Positions 13,653 to 22,701 of a stretch of 64,000 bases of DNA are shown here, piece after piece. The notes below the pieces were generated by a model. That model searched no databases. It was not told the origin of the DNA and saw only the letters and a program-made list of their open reading frames with translations. The DNA comes from Marinobacter algicola DG893 (GTDB taxonomy: Bacteria; Pseudomonadota; Gammaproteobacteria; Pseudomonadales; Oleiphilaceae). Position numbers and translations under genes: made by a program. Numbering within the stretch: position 1 is the first letter of the stretch; each line of letters starts with the position of its first letter. Location of the stretch: the NCBI RefSeq assembly GCF_000170835.1, contig NZ_ABCP01000001.1:372001-436000 (forward strand), read 5' to 3'.

Positions 13653-14164
13653 GGGTAACCCTCCAGCAGACCCGGCAGGTCATCCGGTGACACCGGGCCA
13701 TAGGTGTCGTTATCAATCATCAGGGCCGGCGCGCCATCACAGGCACCCAGGCAACAGACTGGTAGCAGGGTGAACCGGCCGTCTTCTGTCGTCTGGCCAT
13801 AGTCAATTCCAAGATGACTCGCCAGCGCCTGTTTCAACTCATCGAAACCACTCAGAAAACAGGAACTGCTGTCACAGACCAGCACCACGTGCCGACCCAC
13901 CGGCTGACGGAAGATCAGGCTGTAGAAGGTCGCCACGCCCTCTACCGATGCGGGGCCGATACCAAGAACCTTTGCAATGGCGCCAATGGCACCGTCCGGC
14001 ACCCAGCCGTGACGGCGCTGAACAACTTTCAGGGCCTCAATACACGCGGCCTGGGGTTGCTCGTAATGCGCCATCTCTTCCAGCATTGCGGTCTCGTCCG
14101 CCGGATGAAGTTCGAATCCATCGGTGCCGATAATCTGATGTGTCTGTGGTGTTGTTGCCATCAT
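13649..14164 (-). CDS. nuoE: NADH-quinone oxidoreductase subunit E
   Basis: Thioredoxin-like [2Fe-2S] subunit of complex I, 171 aa. The N1a cluster ligands are visible as CDSSSC and [10 protein letters not shown]. The N terminus forms the usual helical region ahead of the [16 protein letters not shown] segment. The start overlaps the nuoCD stop by a single base, and a second ATG follows immediately, so the start could be one codon later. Confidence 0.97.
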   Translation of the reverse strand: MMATTPQTHQIIGTDGFELHPADETAMLEEMAHYEQPQAACIEALKVVQRRHGWVPDGAIGAIAKVLGIGPASVEGVATFYSLIFRQPVGRHVVLVCDSSSCFLSGFDELKQALASHLGIDYGQTTEDGRFTLLPVCCLGACDGAPALMIDNDTYGPVSPDDLPGLLEGYP

Positions 14165-15924
14165 CAGCGGTCCACGTCTGCCATCACGAAGTCGATACTG
14201 CCCAGATGGGCGATCAAGTCCGGCACAAAGCCTCCGCGCATCACCGCCGGTATCTGCTGCAGGTGCGGAAAACTCGGTGTACGGATGCGGGTACGGTAGC
14301 TCATGGTGTTGCCGTCACTGGTCAGGTAATAACTGTTGATGCCCTTGGTGGCCTCAATCATCTGCAGGGATTCATTGGGTTCCAGCACCGGCCCCCAGGA
14401 CACCTGCAGGAAGTGGGTAATGAGGGTTTCAATGTGCTGGAGCATGCGTTCCCGGGGTGGTGGCGTCGTCAGCGGATGATCCGCTTTATAGTCGCCCGCG
14501 GGCATATTGTTGACGCATTGCTGGATGATCCGGAGGCTCTGGCGCATTTCGTCGATGCGCAACTGACCCCGGTCGAACACATCCCCGTTGTGACCCAGCG
14601 GCACCTCAAAATCGAACTGTTCATAACCGGAGTACGGCCGCTGCTTGCGCAAATCAAAATCGCAGCCGGTGGCCCGCAGGTTAGGCCCGGTCACCCCCCA
14701 CTCCAGTGCCTCGGCGGTGTTGAAGGCCGCCACATGGCGGGTCCGCTCGCGCACGATGGCGTTGTCCATCATTGCCCGCTCGTACTCCTTCAGGCGTGCG
14801 GGCATCCAGTCCAGAAAGCCCTGCACCAGTTTTTCCCAACCCTGTGGCAAGTCCTGCATCACACCGCCAATGCGGTACCAGGCCGGGTGCATGCGAAACC
14901 CCGTAATGCCTTCGATCACCTCATAGCCCCGCTGCCGGTCGCTGAAGGTGTAGAACACCGGTGTCATGGCGCCCAGGTCCTGCAGGTAAGTCCCGAGGAA
15001 CAGCAGATGGCTGGTGATGCGGAACATCTCGGCCATCATCACCCGAATCACCTTCACCCTGTCCGGCGCCTCAATACCGGCCAGTTTTTCTGCGGCCAGC
15101 ACATAAGGCAGGTTGTTCATCACGCCACCGGTGTAATCAATGCGATCGGTGTAGGGGATAAAGCTGTGCCACGACTGGCGCTCGGCCATTTTCTCGGCGC
15201 CCCGGTGGTGGTAGCCAATGTCAGGCACACAATCGACGATTTCCTCACCGTCCAGTTGCAGCACAATGCGAAAAGCCCCGTGGGCGGACGGGTGATTAGG
15301 CCCCAGGTTGAGGAACATGAACTCCGCCCCGTCGCGTTCACGCTGCATGCCCCAGGCTTCCGGGTCGAACCGCATGGCTTCCTGTTCCGCATCCTGGCCT
15401 TCCACGGTCAGGGTATAGGGGTCAAACTCGGTGGCCCGGGCGGGGTAATCCTTCCGCAGGGGGTGGCCTGTCCAGGTCGGCGGCATCAGGATCCGCTGCG
15501 GATGCGGATGTCCGGCGACGGCGATGCCAAACATGTCCAGGATTTCCCGCTCGTACCAATTGGCATTGGCGAAGACTTTGCTAACGGTAGGCACCCGCAA
15601 ATCGCTCTCTGGCAGCCCAACCTTCAGGATCAGGTCTTCATTACGCTCCACTGACAGCAAGTGGTAGAACACCGTGAAATCTGCCTCCGGCAGCCCGTTT
15701 CTGTGACCACGCAAGCGCTCATCCACGGCCGACAGGTCATAGAGCATGGAAAATGGCGCTGGCTGCCGCTTCAAGTGGGTCAGGATATCCACGATGCTCT
15801 CACGAGACACCCAGAATACGGGCATGCCCGTCAGCGTGGGCTGTACATGCAGTACATCCTCCCGAAAATCGCCCAGCAGGCTCTCGAGGTCAGTGGTGCC
15901 TTTCGACATGGTTGCGTTTGTCAC
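14164..15924 (-). CDS. nuoCD: NADH-quinone oxidoreductase fused subunit C/D
   Basis: Fused 30 kDa and 49 kDa subunits of complex I, 586 aa. The N-terminal third is NuoC ([17 protein letters not shown]). The rest is NuoD, with [15 protein letters not shown] near the quinone site and the YDFDVPVG-like segment seen as [11 protein letters not shown]. It ends [12 protein letters not shown], the usual NuoD terminus. The fusion is typical of gammaproteobacteria such as Escherichia and Pseudomonas. It overlaps nuoB by 4 nt. Confidence 0.97.
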   Translation of the reverse strand: MTNATMSKGTTDLESLLGDFREDVLHVQPTLTGMPVFWVSRESIVDILTHLKRQPAPFSMLYDLSAVDERLRGHRNGLPEADFTVFYHLLSVERNEDLILKVGLPESDLRVPTVSKVFANANWYEREILDMFGIAVAGHPHPQRILMPPTWTGHPLRKDYPARATEFDPYTLTVEGQDAEQEAMRFDPEAWGMQRERDGAEFMFLNLGPNHPSAHGAFRIVLQLDGEEIVDCVPDIGYHHRGAEKMAERQSWHSFIPYTDRIDYTGGVMNNLPYVLAAEKLAGIEAPDRVKVIRVMMAEMFRITSHLLFLGTYLQDLGAMTPVFYTFSDRQRGYEVIEGITGFRMHPAWYRIGGVMQDLPQGWEKLVQGFLDWMPARLKEYERAMMDNAIVRERTRHVAAFNTAEALEWGVTGPNLRATGCDFDLRKQRPYSGYEQFDFEVPLGHNGDVFDRGQLRIDEMRQSLRIIQQCVNNMPAGDYKADHPLTTPPPRERMLQHIETLITHFLQVSWGPVLEPNESLQMIEATKGINSYYLTSDGNTMSYRTRIRTPSFPHLQQIPAVMRGGFVPDLIAHLGSIDFVMADVDR

Positions 15925-16598
15925 AGCTTATCCGGTGTTCGCAGTTCGGTGGCCTGAATACGCTGATCCCGCCACTTCTCCCTTTGAGAGGGCATGTCTG
16001 CCCGATAGACACCCTGGTCGTCCACCACCCAGGACAAGGGTCTGCGCTCTTCCTGGATGGAGTCCTGTAGCAACTGCAAGCCCTGCAGAAAGGCCTCTGG
16101 CCGGGGCGGGCAACCGGGGACATACACATCCACCGGCAGAAACTTGTCGACACCCTGCACCACCGAGTAGATGTCGTACATGCCGCCGGAGTTTGCGCAG
16201 GAGCCCATGGAGATTACCCACTTGGGTTCCAGCATCTGGTCGTACAGTTGCTGGATCACCGGCGCCATCTTGATAAAGCAGGTGCCGGCAATCACCATGA
16301 AATCCGCCTGTCGGGGCGATGCGCGGATAACTTCGGATCCGAAGCGGGCAATGTCGTGGGGCGCGGTGAAGGCGGTGGTCATTTCCACGTAGCAGCAGGA
16401 CAGCCCGAAGTTGTAGGGCCAGAGGGAATTTTTGCGGCCCCAGTTGACCGCGGAATTGAGAACGTCGCTCAGCTTGCCGGTGAACACATTGCGTTCAAGC
16501 TGGCGCTTAACAGGATCTTCCGACGGTTCCTGTTGCCGTATCGGGTATTGCGTGTCACCTACCGGCGAAGGTTCCGCCCTGGTCAGTGTGTAGGACAT
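15921..16598 (-). CDS. nuoB: NADH-quinone oxidoreductase subunit B
   Basis: PSST subunit of complex I, 225 aa, holding the terminal [4Fe-4S] cluster N2 that reduces quinone. The ligands are in SCCYVEM (the tandem Cys pair), GSCANSGG and PGCPPRPE. The N terminus carries a longer polar extension before the conserved core. A 72 bp gap separates it from nuoA, the largest gap inside the operon. Confidence 0.97.
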   Translation of the reverse strand: MSYTLTRAEPSPVGDTQYPIRQQEPSEDPVKRQLERNVFTGKLSDVLNSAVNWGRKNSLWPYNFGLSCCYVEMTTAFTAPHDIARFGSEVIRASPRQADFMVIAGTCFIKMAPVIQQLYDQMLEPKWVISMGSCANSGGMYDIYSVVQGVDKFLPVDVYVPGCPPRPEAFLQGLQLLQDSIQEERRPLSWVVDDQGVYRADMPSQREKWRDQRIQATELRTPDKL

Positions 16599-16670
16599 GC
16601 TGCGCCTCCATGGGCGCTGGACCCAACAGTGGAATCACCGTTGACCCGCGCCGTAATCGGGTGCGTTGAA

Positions 16671-17087
16671 TCAGCCTGCCGGACTACGAGGTCTACCGCT
16701 GGATGATTCCGGGGCCCAGTCCAGGGCACCGGTACGACTGTCATAGAGCAGACCGGCCAGCAGAATCAGGATAAAAACCGCCGCGCCCCAGAATCCGGTC
16801 CAGCCCACGTCGGGAATGACGATGGCCCAGGCAAACAGGAACACGGCCTCGATATCGAAGATCACGAACAGCATCGCGACCAGATAAAACTTGACGGAAA
16901 AGCGCTGTCTGGCATCACCGGTGCCAACAATGCCGGACTCGAAAGGGAGGGATTTGCTGACACCCCGGCTACGCCCTCCAAGCACGCTGGAGGCGCCCAC
17001 CATAAAGGCACACAGGCCCAATGTGGCAACGATGAAGAAGCCGGTGGCCCAGTAGCGGACCAGCAAGTCAGTGACGGTGTCTGCCAT
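16671..17087 (-). CDS. nuoA: NADH-quinone oxidoreductase subunit A
   Basis: First gene of the nuo operon, 138 aa. It encodes the small membrane subunit with three helices. The conserved loop LPFESGIVGTGDARQRFSVKFYLVAMLFVIFDIEAVFL, with its DIE acidic helix, is unmistakable. The C-terminal 25 residues are polar and variable. The nuo promoter must lie between about 17088 and 17190 or further upstream; I could not pick out convincing -10/-35 boxes. Confidence 0.97.
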   Translation of the reverse strand: MADTVTDLLVRYWATGFFIVATLGLCAFMVGASSVLGGRSRGVSKSLPFESGIVGTGDARQRFSVKFYLVAMLFVIFDIEAVFLFAWAIVIPDVGWTGFWGAAVFILILLAGLLYDSRTGALDWAPESSSGRPRSPAG

Positions 17088-17190
17088 GCGCTCTCCCTAC
17101 GAATCCAGGATGAAGCCCTGACTAGAAACCTAACAGTGGATTGGCGATTGCGCAAATAATGAGCGGCGAAAATCAATGACCTGGGGCAAC

Positions 17191-17448
17191 TCAGCCGCCC
17201 CTCACACCCAACCTGTCCAGGTAAACATGAAGCTCCGCTTCACTGATGTTGACGTATTCCACCACCCGGCCGTAGAGCATCACCGTTGGCACATTACGTC
17301 CTTTTAACTCGCGCTGGGTTTCGTGTAGCACATAGAGAATGATCCGCTCGGTGCGAGTGAGACCGTCACGGGCGTCGGGGATAGTTTCCAGCAGGGCATC
17401 CATTTGTTCCGGGGTCAATGAACTATGTACCTCATAATCTCGTTTCAC
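17191..17448 (-). CDS. Small protein of unknown function
   Basis: An 85-aa acidic soluble protein that I do not recognise. It is predicted mostly helical and has no signal peptide, membrane segment or cysteine motif. The region TRTERIILYVLHETQREL looks like a helix-turn-helix or coiled helix but is not diagnostic. It lies about 100 bp upstream of nuoA on the same strand and 15 bp after the propeller gene, so it could be the last gene of that upstream unit. Coding status is moderately likely. Confidence 0.55.
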   Translation of the reverse strand: MKRDYEVHSSLTPEQMDALLETIPDARDGLTRTERIILYVLHETQRELKGRNVPTVMLYGRVVEYVNISEAELHVYLDRLGVRGG

Positions 17449-17463
17449 GGACGTGTTTCTTGC

Positions 17464-18090
17464 CTACTCCGGATAGCGAACAACCCTCAGCTTCCCACTT
17501 TTTCCGCCTCCGCAGAAAAAGCGACTTCGGCCATCGGACTCTAGCCCCGATATGCCAATACCGTGCGGCATTGCAATGCTCTTCAGAACGTCTCCGGTCT
17601 GAGGGTCGATCTGCCTGATCTCATTGTCGTCACCCTCCCAAGTGGCGTGCCAAAGTTCGCTGTCGACCCAGGTAACACCGGTCACATGTCGGTTGGATTC
17701 GATGCTACGAAGAACCTTCCCTGTTTGCGGGTCCAACTGATGAATCTTGCACTCCTGATACTGCCCCACCCAGAGAGAACCTTCCGCCCATGCAAGCCCC
17801 GAGCAGCCGTCTGGCGCAGGGATGGTTGCGAGTACCTCGCCGGTTTTTGGATCAACCTTTTGAATCTGGCTGTCCGCAATCTGAAAGATATGGTGCCCGT
17901 CGAAAGCAGTCCCAGCTTGTGCGGGCACACTAAGGGAATCGACCGGCTTGCCGCTATCAGGATCGATTGCATTCAGTTTGTCACCGGATGCAAACCAGAC
18001 ACGTTGCCCATCGAATGTAACACCATGGATCTGCTCAGCTCCGTGGAAGGGGCCGTATTCGTTGAGAATCTCTGCATCAAACTGTTTCAT
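17464..18090 (-). CDS. Beta-propeller protein, Vgb/glutamine-cyclotransferase-like
   Basis: A 208-aa soluble protein built of repeated beta-propeller blades of about 40 residues. The recurring phrase is a D-P-x-T/S-G-x-V/P-L turn: IDPDSGKPVDSL, VDPKTGEVLATI, LDPQTGKVLRSI and IDPQTGDVLKSI. No signal peptide is visible, so it is probably cytoplasmic. Proteins of this type are annotated as glutamine cyclotransferase or streptogramin lyase-like, but I see no evidence for either activity. It follows the dual winged-helix regulator by 35 bp on the same strand, which suggests a regulator/partner pair. Confidence 0.75.
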   Translation of the reverse strand: MKQFDAEILNEYGPFHGAEQIHGVTFDGQRVWFASGDKLNAIDPDSGKPVDSLSVPAQAGTAFDGHHIFQIADSQIQKVDPKTGEVLATIPAPDGCSGLAWAEGSLWVGQYQECKIHQLDPQTGKVLRSIESNRHVTGVTWVDSELWHATWEGDDNEIRQIDPQTGDVLKSIAMPHGIGISGLESDGRSRFFCGGGKSGKLRVVRYPE

Positions 18091-18125
18091 GGTTATCTCC
18101 TGGTTGGCTGAATCACGCCCTCATA

Positions 18126-19346
18126 TTAGCCAAGGGCCAATGAACCAGGGAGTAACAAGATTGTCGCGAACCCGGCGATGGGCGGCGTTGTCCAGCGGCG
18201 GTTGCGGCCCCGGCCAAACGAGTAGACCTTGCCTTCTGTCGCTAACGTATCGAGTGCCCGCTGCACGCTGCGTTGGCTGACATTTAATGCCAGTGCCAGG
18301 GCGGAACTCGACCAGGACTCACCATCGGAAAGCAGCGCCAGTATAGGCGCGTACTTTTCCTCCACTAGCTGTGCCAGGACGGCCACCTCGCACGCCTCGT
18401 GGGGCACCAGTGCAAAACCCCGTGAAGTGGCATCCACGGTTGCCAACGGCTTCAATAACTCCCGAAGGCGCCCGATCTCCACCCGCAGACGTGCACGATG
18501 GGAATCATCAGCCTGTTTCATGCGAAATGCCCGTGCAATTAGCTCGTCTCTGGAGGCTTCTTTAGGCCAGGCTTCAGCCATGATGCGAAGCAACACAAAC
18601 AGCACAGGGCGCGTCGCGAGTGACACAACGGCTTCCTTGTGCTTCACGGTATAACGGCACCCGTCGACCACAAGCGCCTGGGACGCCATTAACGCTTCTA
18701 CTTCGCTCAGAAGCAACAAACGCTCACTACCCATCCTGGTCAGGCGAGCGGCGGGCAAGCCCAGGAGTTCAACTTTACTGGCGACTTCAGCCACAAGAGC
18801 CGGAATACCGGCGTGCTGTGAGGCGCGTTCGGCCTGCAGGAGCGCATCGCGTGCCACCTGGGTTTCCAGGCGCCGCATAGCGATCCCGGCAACAATAAGT
18901 TCATGGATGGCTCTCAACGCCGGCGGCAACGAGGCTACGTTTATAACTCCCAGTTCGAGCTCAGCTTCATCGAGTCGACCGATCAGCAGCCGGCGTCGGA
19001 TATCGATATAGCGCGCATGCGTTGCGTTCACCCGGTCGCCATGCTGTTCCAGCACCTCGCGCGCTGCGTCAAGCTTGGGGGATGGCCAGCCAAGATCACG
19101 GGAAGCAAGCGCAATTTCGGCCTCGGCCACAATGCACTTTGCACGTTCCAACGGTTCCTGCGAACCAAAAGCACGGCTAGCGTTGCCTATCAGCACCCTG
19201 GCCCGGTCCAGTTCTCCGAGCTGGGCCATGGCGATGCCACGCAGCGCTAGCGACGGCGCATCGTCGCGCAAGGCAACGCAGTTCAGCGCGGCCAACGGGT
19301 CGCCCATCGCAAGTGCTCGGCCAGCGGCTGTGATCAGTCGGTCCAT
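18126..19346 (-). CDS. Transcriptional regulator with TPR-like region and two winged-helix domains
   Basis: A 406-aa cytoplasmic protein. Residues 1 to about 215 are a run of Ala/Leu-rich helical pairs resembling TPR repeats. Residues about 225-315 look like an OmpR/SARP-type winged helix, with the recognition helix in RARLRVEIGRLRELLKP followed by a short hairpin in SRGFALVP. Residues about 330-390 form a second, separate helix-turn-helix (SSSALALALNVSQRSVQRAL) with a wing (VYSFGRGRNRRW). The target genes are unknown; the neighbouring propeller gene is the obvious candidate partner. Confidence 0.78.
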   Translation of the reverse strand: MDRLITAAGRALAMGDPLAALNCVALRDDAPSLALRGIAMAQLGELDRARVLIGNASRAFGSQEPLERAKCIVAEAEIALASRDLGWPSPKLDAAREVLEQHGDRVNATHARYIDIRRRLLIGRLDEAELELGVINVASLPPALRAIHELIVAGIAMRRLETQVARDALLQAERASQHAGIPALVAEVASKVELLGLPAARLTRMGSERLLLLSEVEALMASQALVVDGCRYTVKHKEAVVSLATRPVLFVLLRIMAEAWPKEASRDELIARAFRMKQADDSHRARLRVEIGRLRELLKPLATVDATSRGFALVPHEACEVAVLAQLVEEKYAPILALLSDGESWSSSALALALNVSQRSVQRALDTLATEGKVYSFGRGRNRRWTTPPIAGFATILLLPGSLALG

Positions 19347-19374
19347 CGCGAGCTCATCACAGTATTTTAGCTTT

Positions 19375-20763
19375 CTAGCGTGCAGGCTGAGGCATCTGGC
19401 TCAACCACTCCCGCAGGTTCTCACCCACATGCGACTGAGGATAGGACCAATTCGATTCCTCCATACCGATCTCTTCTTCCCAGGCTCGGATCTGTTGGTT
19501 GATATCCTCGAACATGGCATCAGGGTCGGCCAATGACAGCCCCACACTCTGATAAACCGCCTTGGTGAACCAGGTCATCTCCGAGTCATCGCCGCAGCCG
19601 AAAGAGGTACGATCTCCCCTCGCAGAGGTCATGATCAACGTGTTTTCGTCCTTGAGCGGCTCGATCCACTGGCCGGAGTAGCATGCGGAAATCACCAGCA
19701 GTTTTCGGCGTATATTCAGTGGTTCCAGCATTTCCGCAAAATCCTGCGGCGAGAGGTTAGGCAACTCGATACCAGGTTGCTGCAACAGCAGTTGTCCGTT
19801 TTGCATGCCGTGGCTGACCAGGTGAACCACCAACAGGTCTTCCTCGGGATTCATCTGCGCATCCAATGCTTCCAGAGCTGAGGCAATGGATGGCCGGGTA
19901 GCCAGGGGAAACGTTTCATAGTCCCGGTGATTGAGCAGCATGATGGCGCGGTTTTCCACATCGAACTGCGCCTGAAGGCCAGTTTTGGCAACCTGGATAT
20001 CGCGCATGAACACCGACTCGGTGCCGTCGCCGCCCACGGCCAGAAAGTAGGAGTCTGCCGTCCCCGCCTGTTCCGGGGCGAGACTCTCGATCTGGTTGCT
20101 CAGGCGCCGACGGTCTTCGACGAGAATAGTCTCAGTCAAAAGCGCTGGTTCTTCCGGGACAGGCGCTTCCGCGACGTACTCTTCCTGATCGACGAACTCA
20201 CCAAACTCCCAGGTTCCTGTGAGGCTGCCCAGATCCTGCGATTCGCCGGTAAAGGCGTAGCTGCCTTCACCGTGGTAATACCAGTCACGGAACTCCCCTT
20301 CGTAGGTGCCGTAATCCGTAACGTGTTTTCCCTCCACGGGCTCGCCATCTTCAAACTCAGCGATATAGACACTGCCACCGGCTTCGTAACGCCCCTCACC
20401 GTGAAACTCACCGTTCCGGAATTCCCCCTCGTAGCGACTGCCGTCGTCTTCGATTACGCCCTGTCCCGACATCGTCCCTTTCCGGAACTCGCCCTCGTAA
20501 TGCCAACCCGCCGGAGATTCGAGCTCACCATGGCCGTGCCAGTAGCCTTCCTGGAACTGGCCGGTGTAGACCATGCCACTGGCAAATTCCTGAACGCCTT
20601 CACCGTGAAAGTAACCATCCTGAATATCACCGGAATAGGTACTGCCGTCCGGAAGGCGGGCGTCAGGCGGAAGCAGTTGTGGCGCATCGCAGGCGGTAAG
20701 CAAAAGGATTGCGACAAGCGGGAAAGCTCGCCGCAGGGGGCTTGATACAACGGGTTTGCTCAT
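19375..20763 (-). CDS. MORN-repeat lipoprotein with C13 caspase-like peptidase domain
   Basis: Predicted lipoprotein of 462 aa. A signal peptide ends in the lipobox LLTAC with the lipidated Cys at 25. About six MORN repeats of 23 residues follow (residues about 38-190; core phrases such as YEGEFRNGEFHGEG). After a linker, residues about 235-455 form a C13/legumain-type caspase-fold domain with the likely dyad His318 in VSHGMQNG and Cys361 in ISACYSGQW. A ribosome site (AGGAGA) precedes the ATG, and the start overlaps the YdeI-like gene by 4 nt. Substrate and role are unknown. In eukaryotic relatives the C13 fold cleaves after Asn or acts as a transamidase. Confidence 0.88.
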   Translation of the reverse strand: MSKPVVSSPLRRAFPLVAILLLTACDAPQLLPPDARLPDGSTYSGDIQDGYFHGEGVQEFASGMVYTGQFQEGYWHGHGELESPAGWHYEGEFRKGTMSGQGVIEDDGSRYEGEFRNGEFHGEGRYEAGGSVYIAEFEDGEPVEGKHVTDYGTYEGEFRDWYYHGEGSYAFTGESQDLGSLTGTWEFGEFVDQEEYVAEAPVPEEPALLTETILVEDRRRLSNQIESLAPEQAGTADSYFLAVGGDGTESVFMRDIQVAKTGLQAQFDVENRAIMLLNHRDYETFPLATRPSIASALEALDAQMNPEEDLLVVHLVSHGMQNGQLLLQQPGIELPNLSPQDFAEMLEPLNIRRKLLVISACYSGQWIEPLKDENTLIMTSARGDRTSFGCGDDSEMTWFTKAVYQSVGLSLADPDAMFEDINQQIRAWEEEIGMEESNWSYPQSHVGENLREWLSQMPQPAR

Positions 20764-21323
20764 CCAATCTCCTGTGTGTCCGCCACCTTGGGCGCACTCA
20801 ACGCTTTGCTGTAATAACCTGAGGGATCAAAGCAGCAAACCCGTCGCTTTCCCGAGGCCAGCATGTCGCACGCATCGCTAATCCTCTTCGCCCGGGTTTT
20901 TGCCTGCTTGGCTGAGACAATCCAATGAATCCAGTCCAGACGCGCAATGGTAGTTGTCTCATCCCAAACCACCCGAGCCTCGGGGGCCGCTTCCAACGCC
21001 TCTTGCAGGTCCGAGGGAACCTCTGGTTCAGGTTCCTTGTCCACCGGCCGGATGCCCAAATCAACAACATCACCGACGCTCACACCTGCGGCTTCGAGGT
21101 GTTCTTTGCTCACCTTTAGCCAATGGCTCAATTGACCATCGGGCTCAAGCGTCACCTGAAAATGATGACCGTTGAGGCTGGCCTCTACCGTTGTTCTTCC
21201 CCGCCTGGGAAGCTTTTCGCTTGCCTCCCGGGGCAAAACGATAAAAGCCCAGGGAGCGCCTCCGCCGGGCTTGGCCGGACAAAGTAATTCCGCGTTGAAC
21301 TGAGAGTTTGTTTCACTTTGCAC
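20760..21323 (-). CDS. YdeI/OmpD-associated-like protein (DUF1905 plus YdeI C-terminal region)
   Basis: A 187-aa soluble protein. The N-terminal half (FNAELLCPAKPGGGAPWAF through LKVSKEHLEAAGVSVGD) matches the DUF1905 beta-barrel type. The C-terminal part (IHWIVSAKQAKTRAKRI) matches the bacteriocin-protection/YdeI family. The longer frame upstream is not supported: a GTG at 21323 has an exact GGAGG ribosome site 9 nt upstream, so I use it. It overlaps the MORN/C13 lipoprotein by 4 nt, which implies co-expression. In other bacteria YdeI-type proteins are linked to peptide stress; that role here is only inference. Confidence 0.78.
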   Translation of the reverse strand: MQSETNSQFNAELLCPAKPGGGAPWAFIVLPREASEKLPRRGRTTVEASLNGHHFQVTLEPDGQLSHWLKVSKEHLEAAGVSVGDVVDLGIRPVDKEPEPEVPSDLQEALEAAPEARVVWDETTTIARLDWIHWIVSAKQAKTRAKRISDACDMLASGKRRVCCFDPSGYYSKALSAPKVADTQEIG

Positions 21324-21348
21324 TATGCTTATCCTCCACTCAACATCG

Positions 21349-21960
21349 TTACCTGCTCGCCGTTGCCAGCCCCACACCAAAACCGACAAACGTCGCCCCA
21401 CCCAGTTTATTGACCAAGTGCCCCCCTTTTTCGGATGAAAGCCAGCCACGGGCTGATCTGGCGAGGCGCGCATACAACAAGTGGATGGCGACAACCAGGG
21501 CGCTGTAAGTGACCACCAAAAGGGCAAATTGGCCGACAAATTCCGTCGAATAATCAATAAATTGAGGAAAAACAGACAGGAAAAAGAATACAGCTTTCGG
21601 GTTTGTCAGTTGCAACGCCAGACCTTCAAGGAACTGGAATTTTCTGCTTCTGACCGCAGCCGCATTTTGTGCTATTTCGGTGACAGGAGACCGCCACAAT
21701 TTTACCCCCAGATAGATCAGGTAGGCGGCACCGATAAACTTCAAGATGCTAAACGCCGTCGCCGACGTCGCCAGTACAATGCCCAGGCTTGTGGCTGAAA
21801 TACCCGCAACAATGAAAGTACCAAAGGCAATCCCCAGAATTCCGCCGAAGGCACCGGAAACGCCGTATCGAATAGCATTGGTCAGCGTCAGCATAACGCC
21901 TGGCCCCGGGCTGAGGACAGTCGCTATAGCGATAACAACAAACAGCAGATAACTACCCAT
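21349..21960 (-). CDS. LysE/RhtB-family amino-acid exporter
   Basis: Inner-membrane exporter of 203 aa with about six helices. The LysE-family landmarks are the N-terminal LSPGPGVMLTLTNAIRYG and FQFLEGLALQLTNPKAVFFF. An AGGAG ribosome site sits inside the end of the preceding permease gene, and the ATG follows directly after that gene's TAG, so it is the last gene of the osmoprotectant operon. The substrate is unknown; relatives export threonine, homoserine, lysine or other amino acids. Confidence 0.88.
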   Translation of the reverse strand: MGSYLLFVVIAIATVLSPGPGVMLTLTNAIRYGVSGAFGGILGIAFGTFIVAGISATSLGIVLATSATAFSILKFIGAAYLIYLGVKLWRSPVTEIAQNAAAVRSRKFQFLEGLALQLTNPKAVFFFLSVFPQFIDYSTEFVGQFALLVVTYSALVVAIHLLYARLARSARGWLSSEKGGHLVNKLGGATFVGFGVGLATASR

Positions 21961-22701
21961 CTAGACTCCTACGGATTGCAACCGACGATCCCAGGATCGT
22001 TCAAGTGCTTCAAACAGGCTATCCGTTGTCAGCGCAAGCAACCCGATCAGAATCGCTCCTTGCAGCACATACGCGGTATTGCCGTTCACCAACCCGGCGA
22101 TGACAGGATCGCCCAGGGTGCGGGCTCCAATGGTTGAGCCGATAGCGGCGGTCGCGATATTGATAGTAACAGAGGTTCGAATACCCGCGAGAATGACCCG
22201 TCCGGCCAGGGGCAGTTCTACTCGCACGAGGACCAACACTGGCGACATGCCCATGCCCAGTGCAGCCTCCCGCACCGATGGATCTATGCCTTCCAGTCCC
22301 GCCAGGGTATTACGCAGAATGGGCAGCAAACCGTAAAGGACCAACGCAAGAAGAATCGGCGCTTCGCCAAAACCGAGCACCGGCACCGCCAACGCAAGTA
22401 CAGCGACCGGCGGGAAGGTCTGGCCAATAGAAGCCACCTGGCCGACCAGAGGCAGGAAATCTCGGCCAAAAGGACGAGTGACAAAGATGCCGCCAGCGAC
22501 CGCAACGAGAGTACCCACAGCCGCCGATACGACGACCAGCATCAGGTGATTCTGAAGCAGGAATAAAAAGCTCTCCCGTTCATAGATCACCTGCTGCTTG
22601 CCCGGCTGCACCCAATTGAACAATGGCTCCAGCACCGGCATGCCGGCACTCAGCGCGAGCAGCAGCGAGGCCAAAAGAGTGGCAGGTAACCAGACACGCA
22701 T
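21961..22701 (-). CDS. yehW: Osmoprotectant ABC transporter permease
   Basis: Inner-membrane permease of 246 aa from the glycine betaine/osmoprotectant (OpuBB/YehW) class. It has about six helices and the ABC-permease EAA-like loop REAALGMGMSPVLVLVRVELPLA followed by ITINIATAAIGS-like residues (here VTINIATAAIGS). It overlaps the ATPase gene by one base. Order and orientation match E. coli yehZYXW. Known Yeh transporters import glycine betaine with low affinity; the substrate here is inferred. Confidence 0.88.
   Translation of the reverse strand: MRVWLPATLLASLLLALSAGMPVLEPLFNWVQPGKQQVIYERESFLFLLQNHLMLVVVSAAVGTLVAVAGGIFVTRPFGRDFLPLVGQVASIGQTFPPVAVLALAVPVLGFGEAPILLALVLYGLLPILRNTLAGLEGIDPSVREAALGMGMSPVLVLVRVELPLAGRVILAGIRTSVTINIATAAIGSTIGARTLGDPVIAGLVNGNTAYVLQGAILIGLLALTTDSLFEALERSWDRRLQSVGV

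Noticed and set aside
14140..15654. Long open frame on the plus strand opposite nuoCD (about 500 codons)
   Set aside because: It is antisense to a clearly conserved gene and its peptide is low-complexity His/Gly/Pro-rich. This is typical of shadow frames in high-GC DNA.
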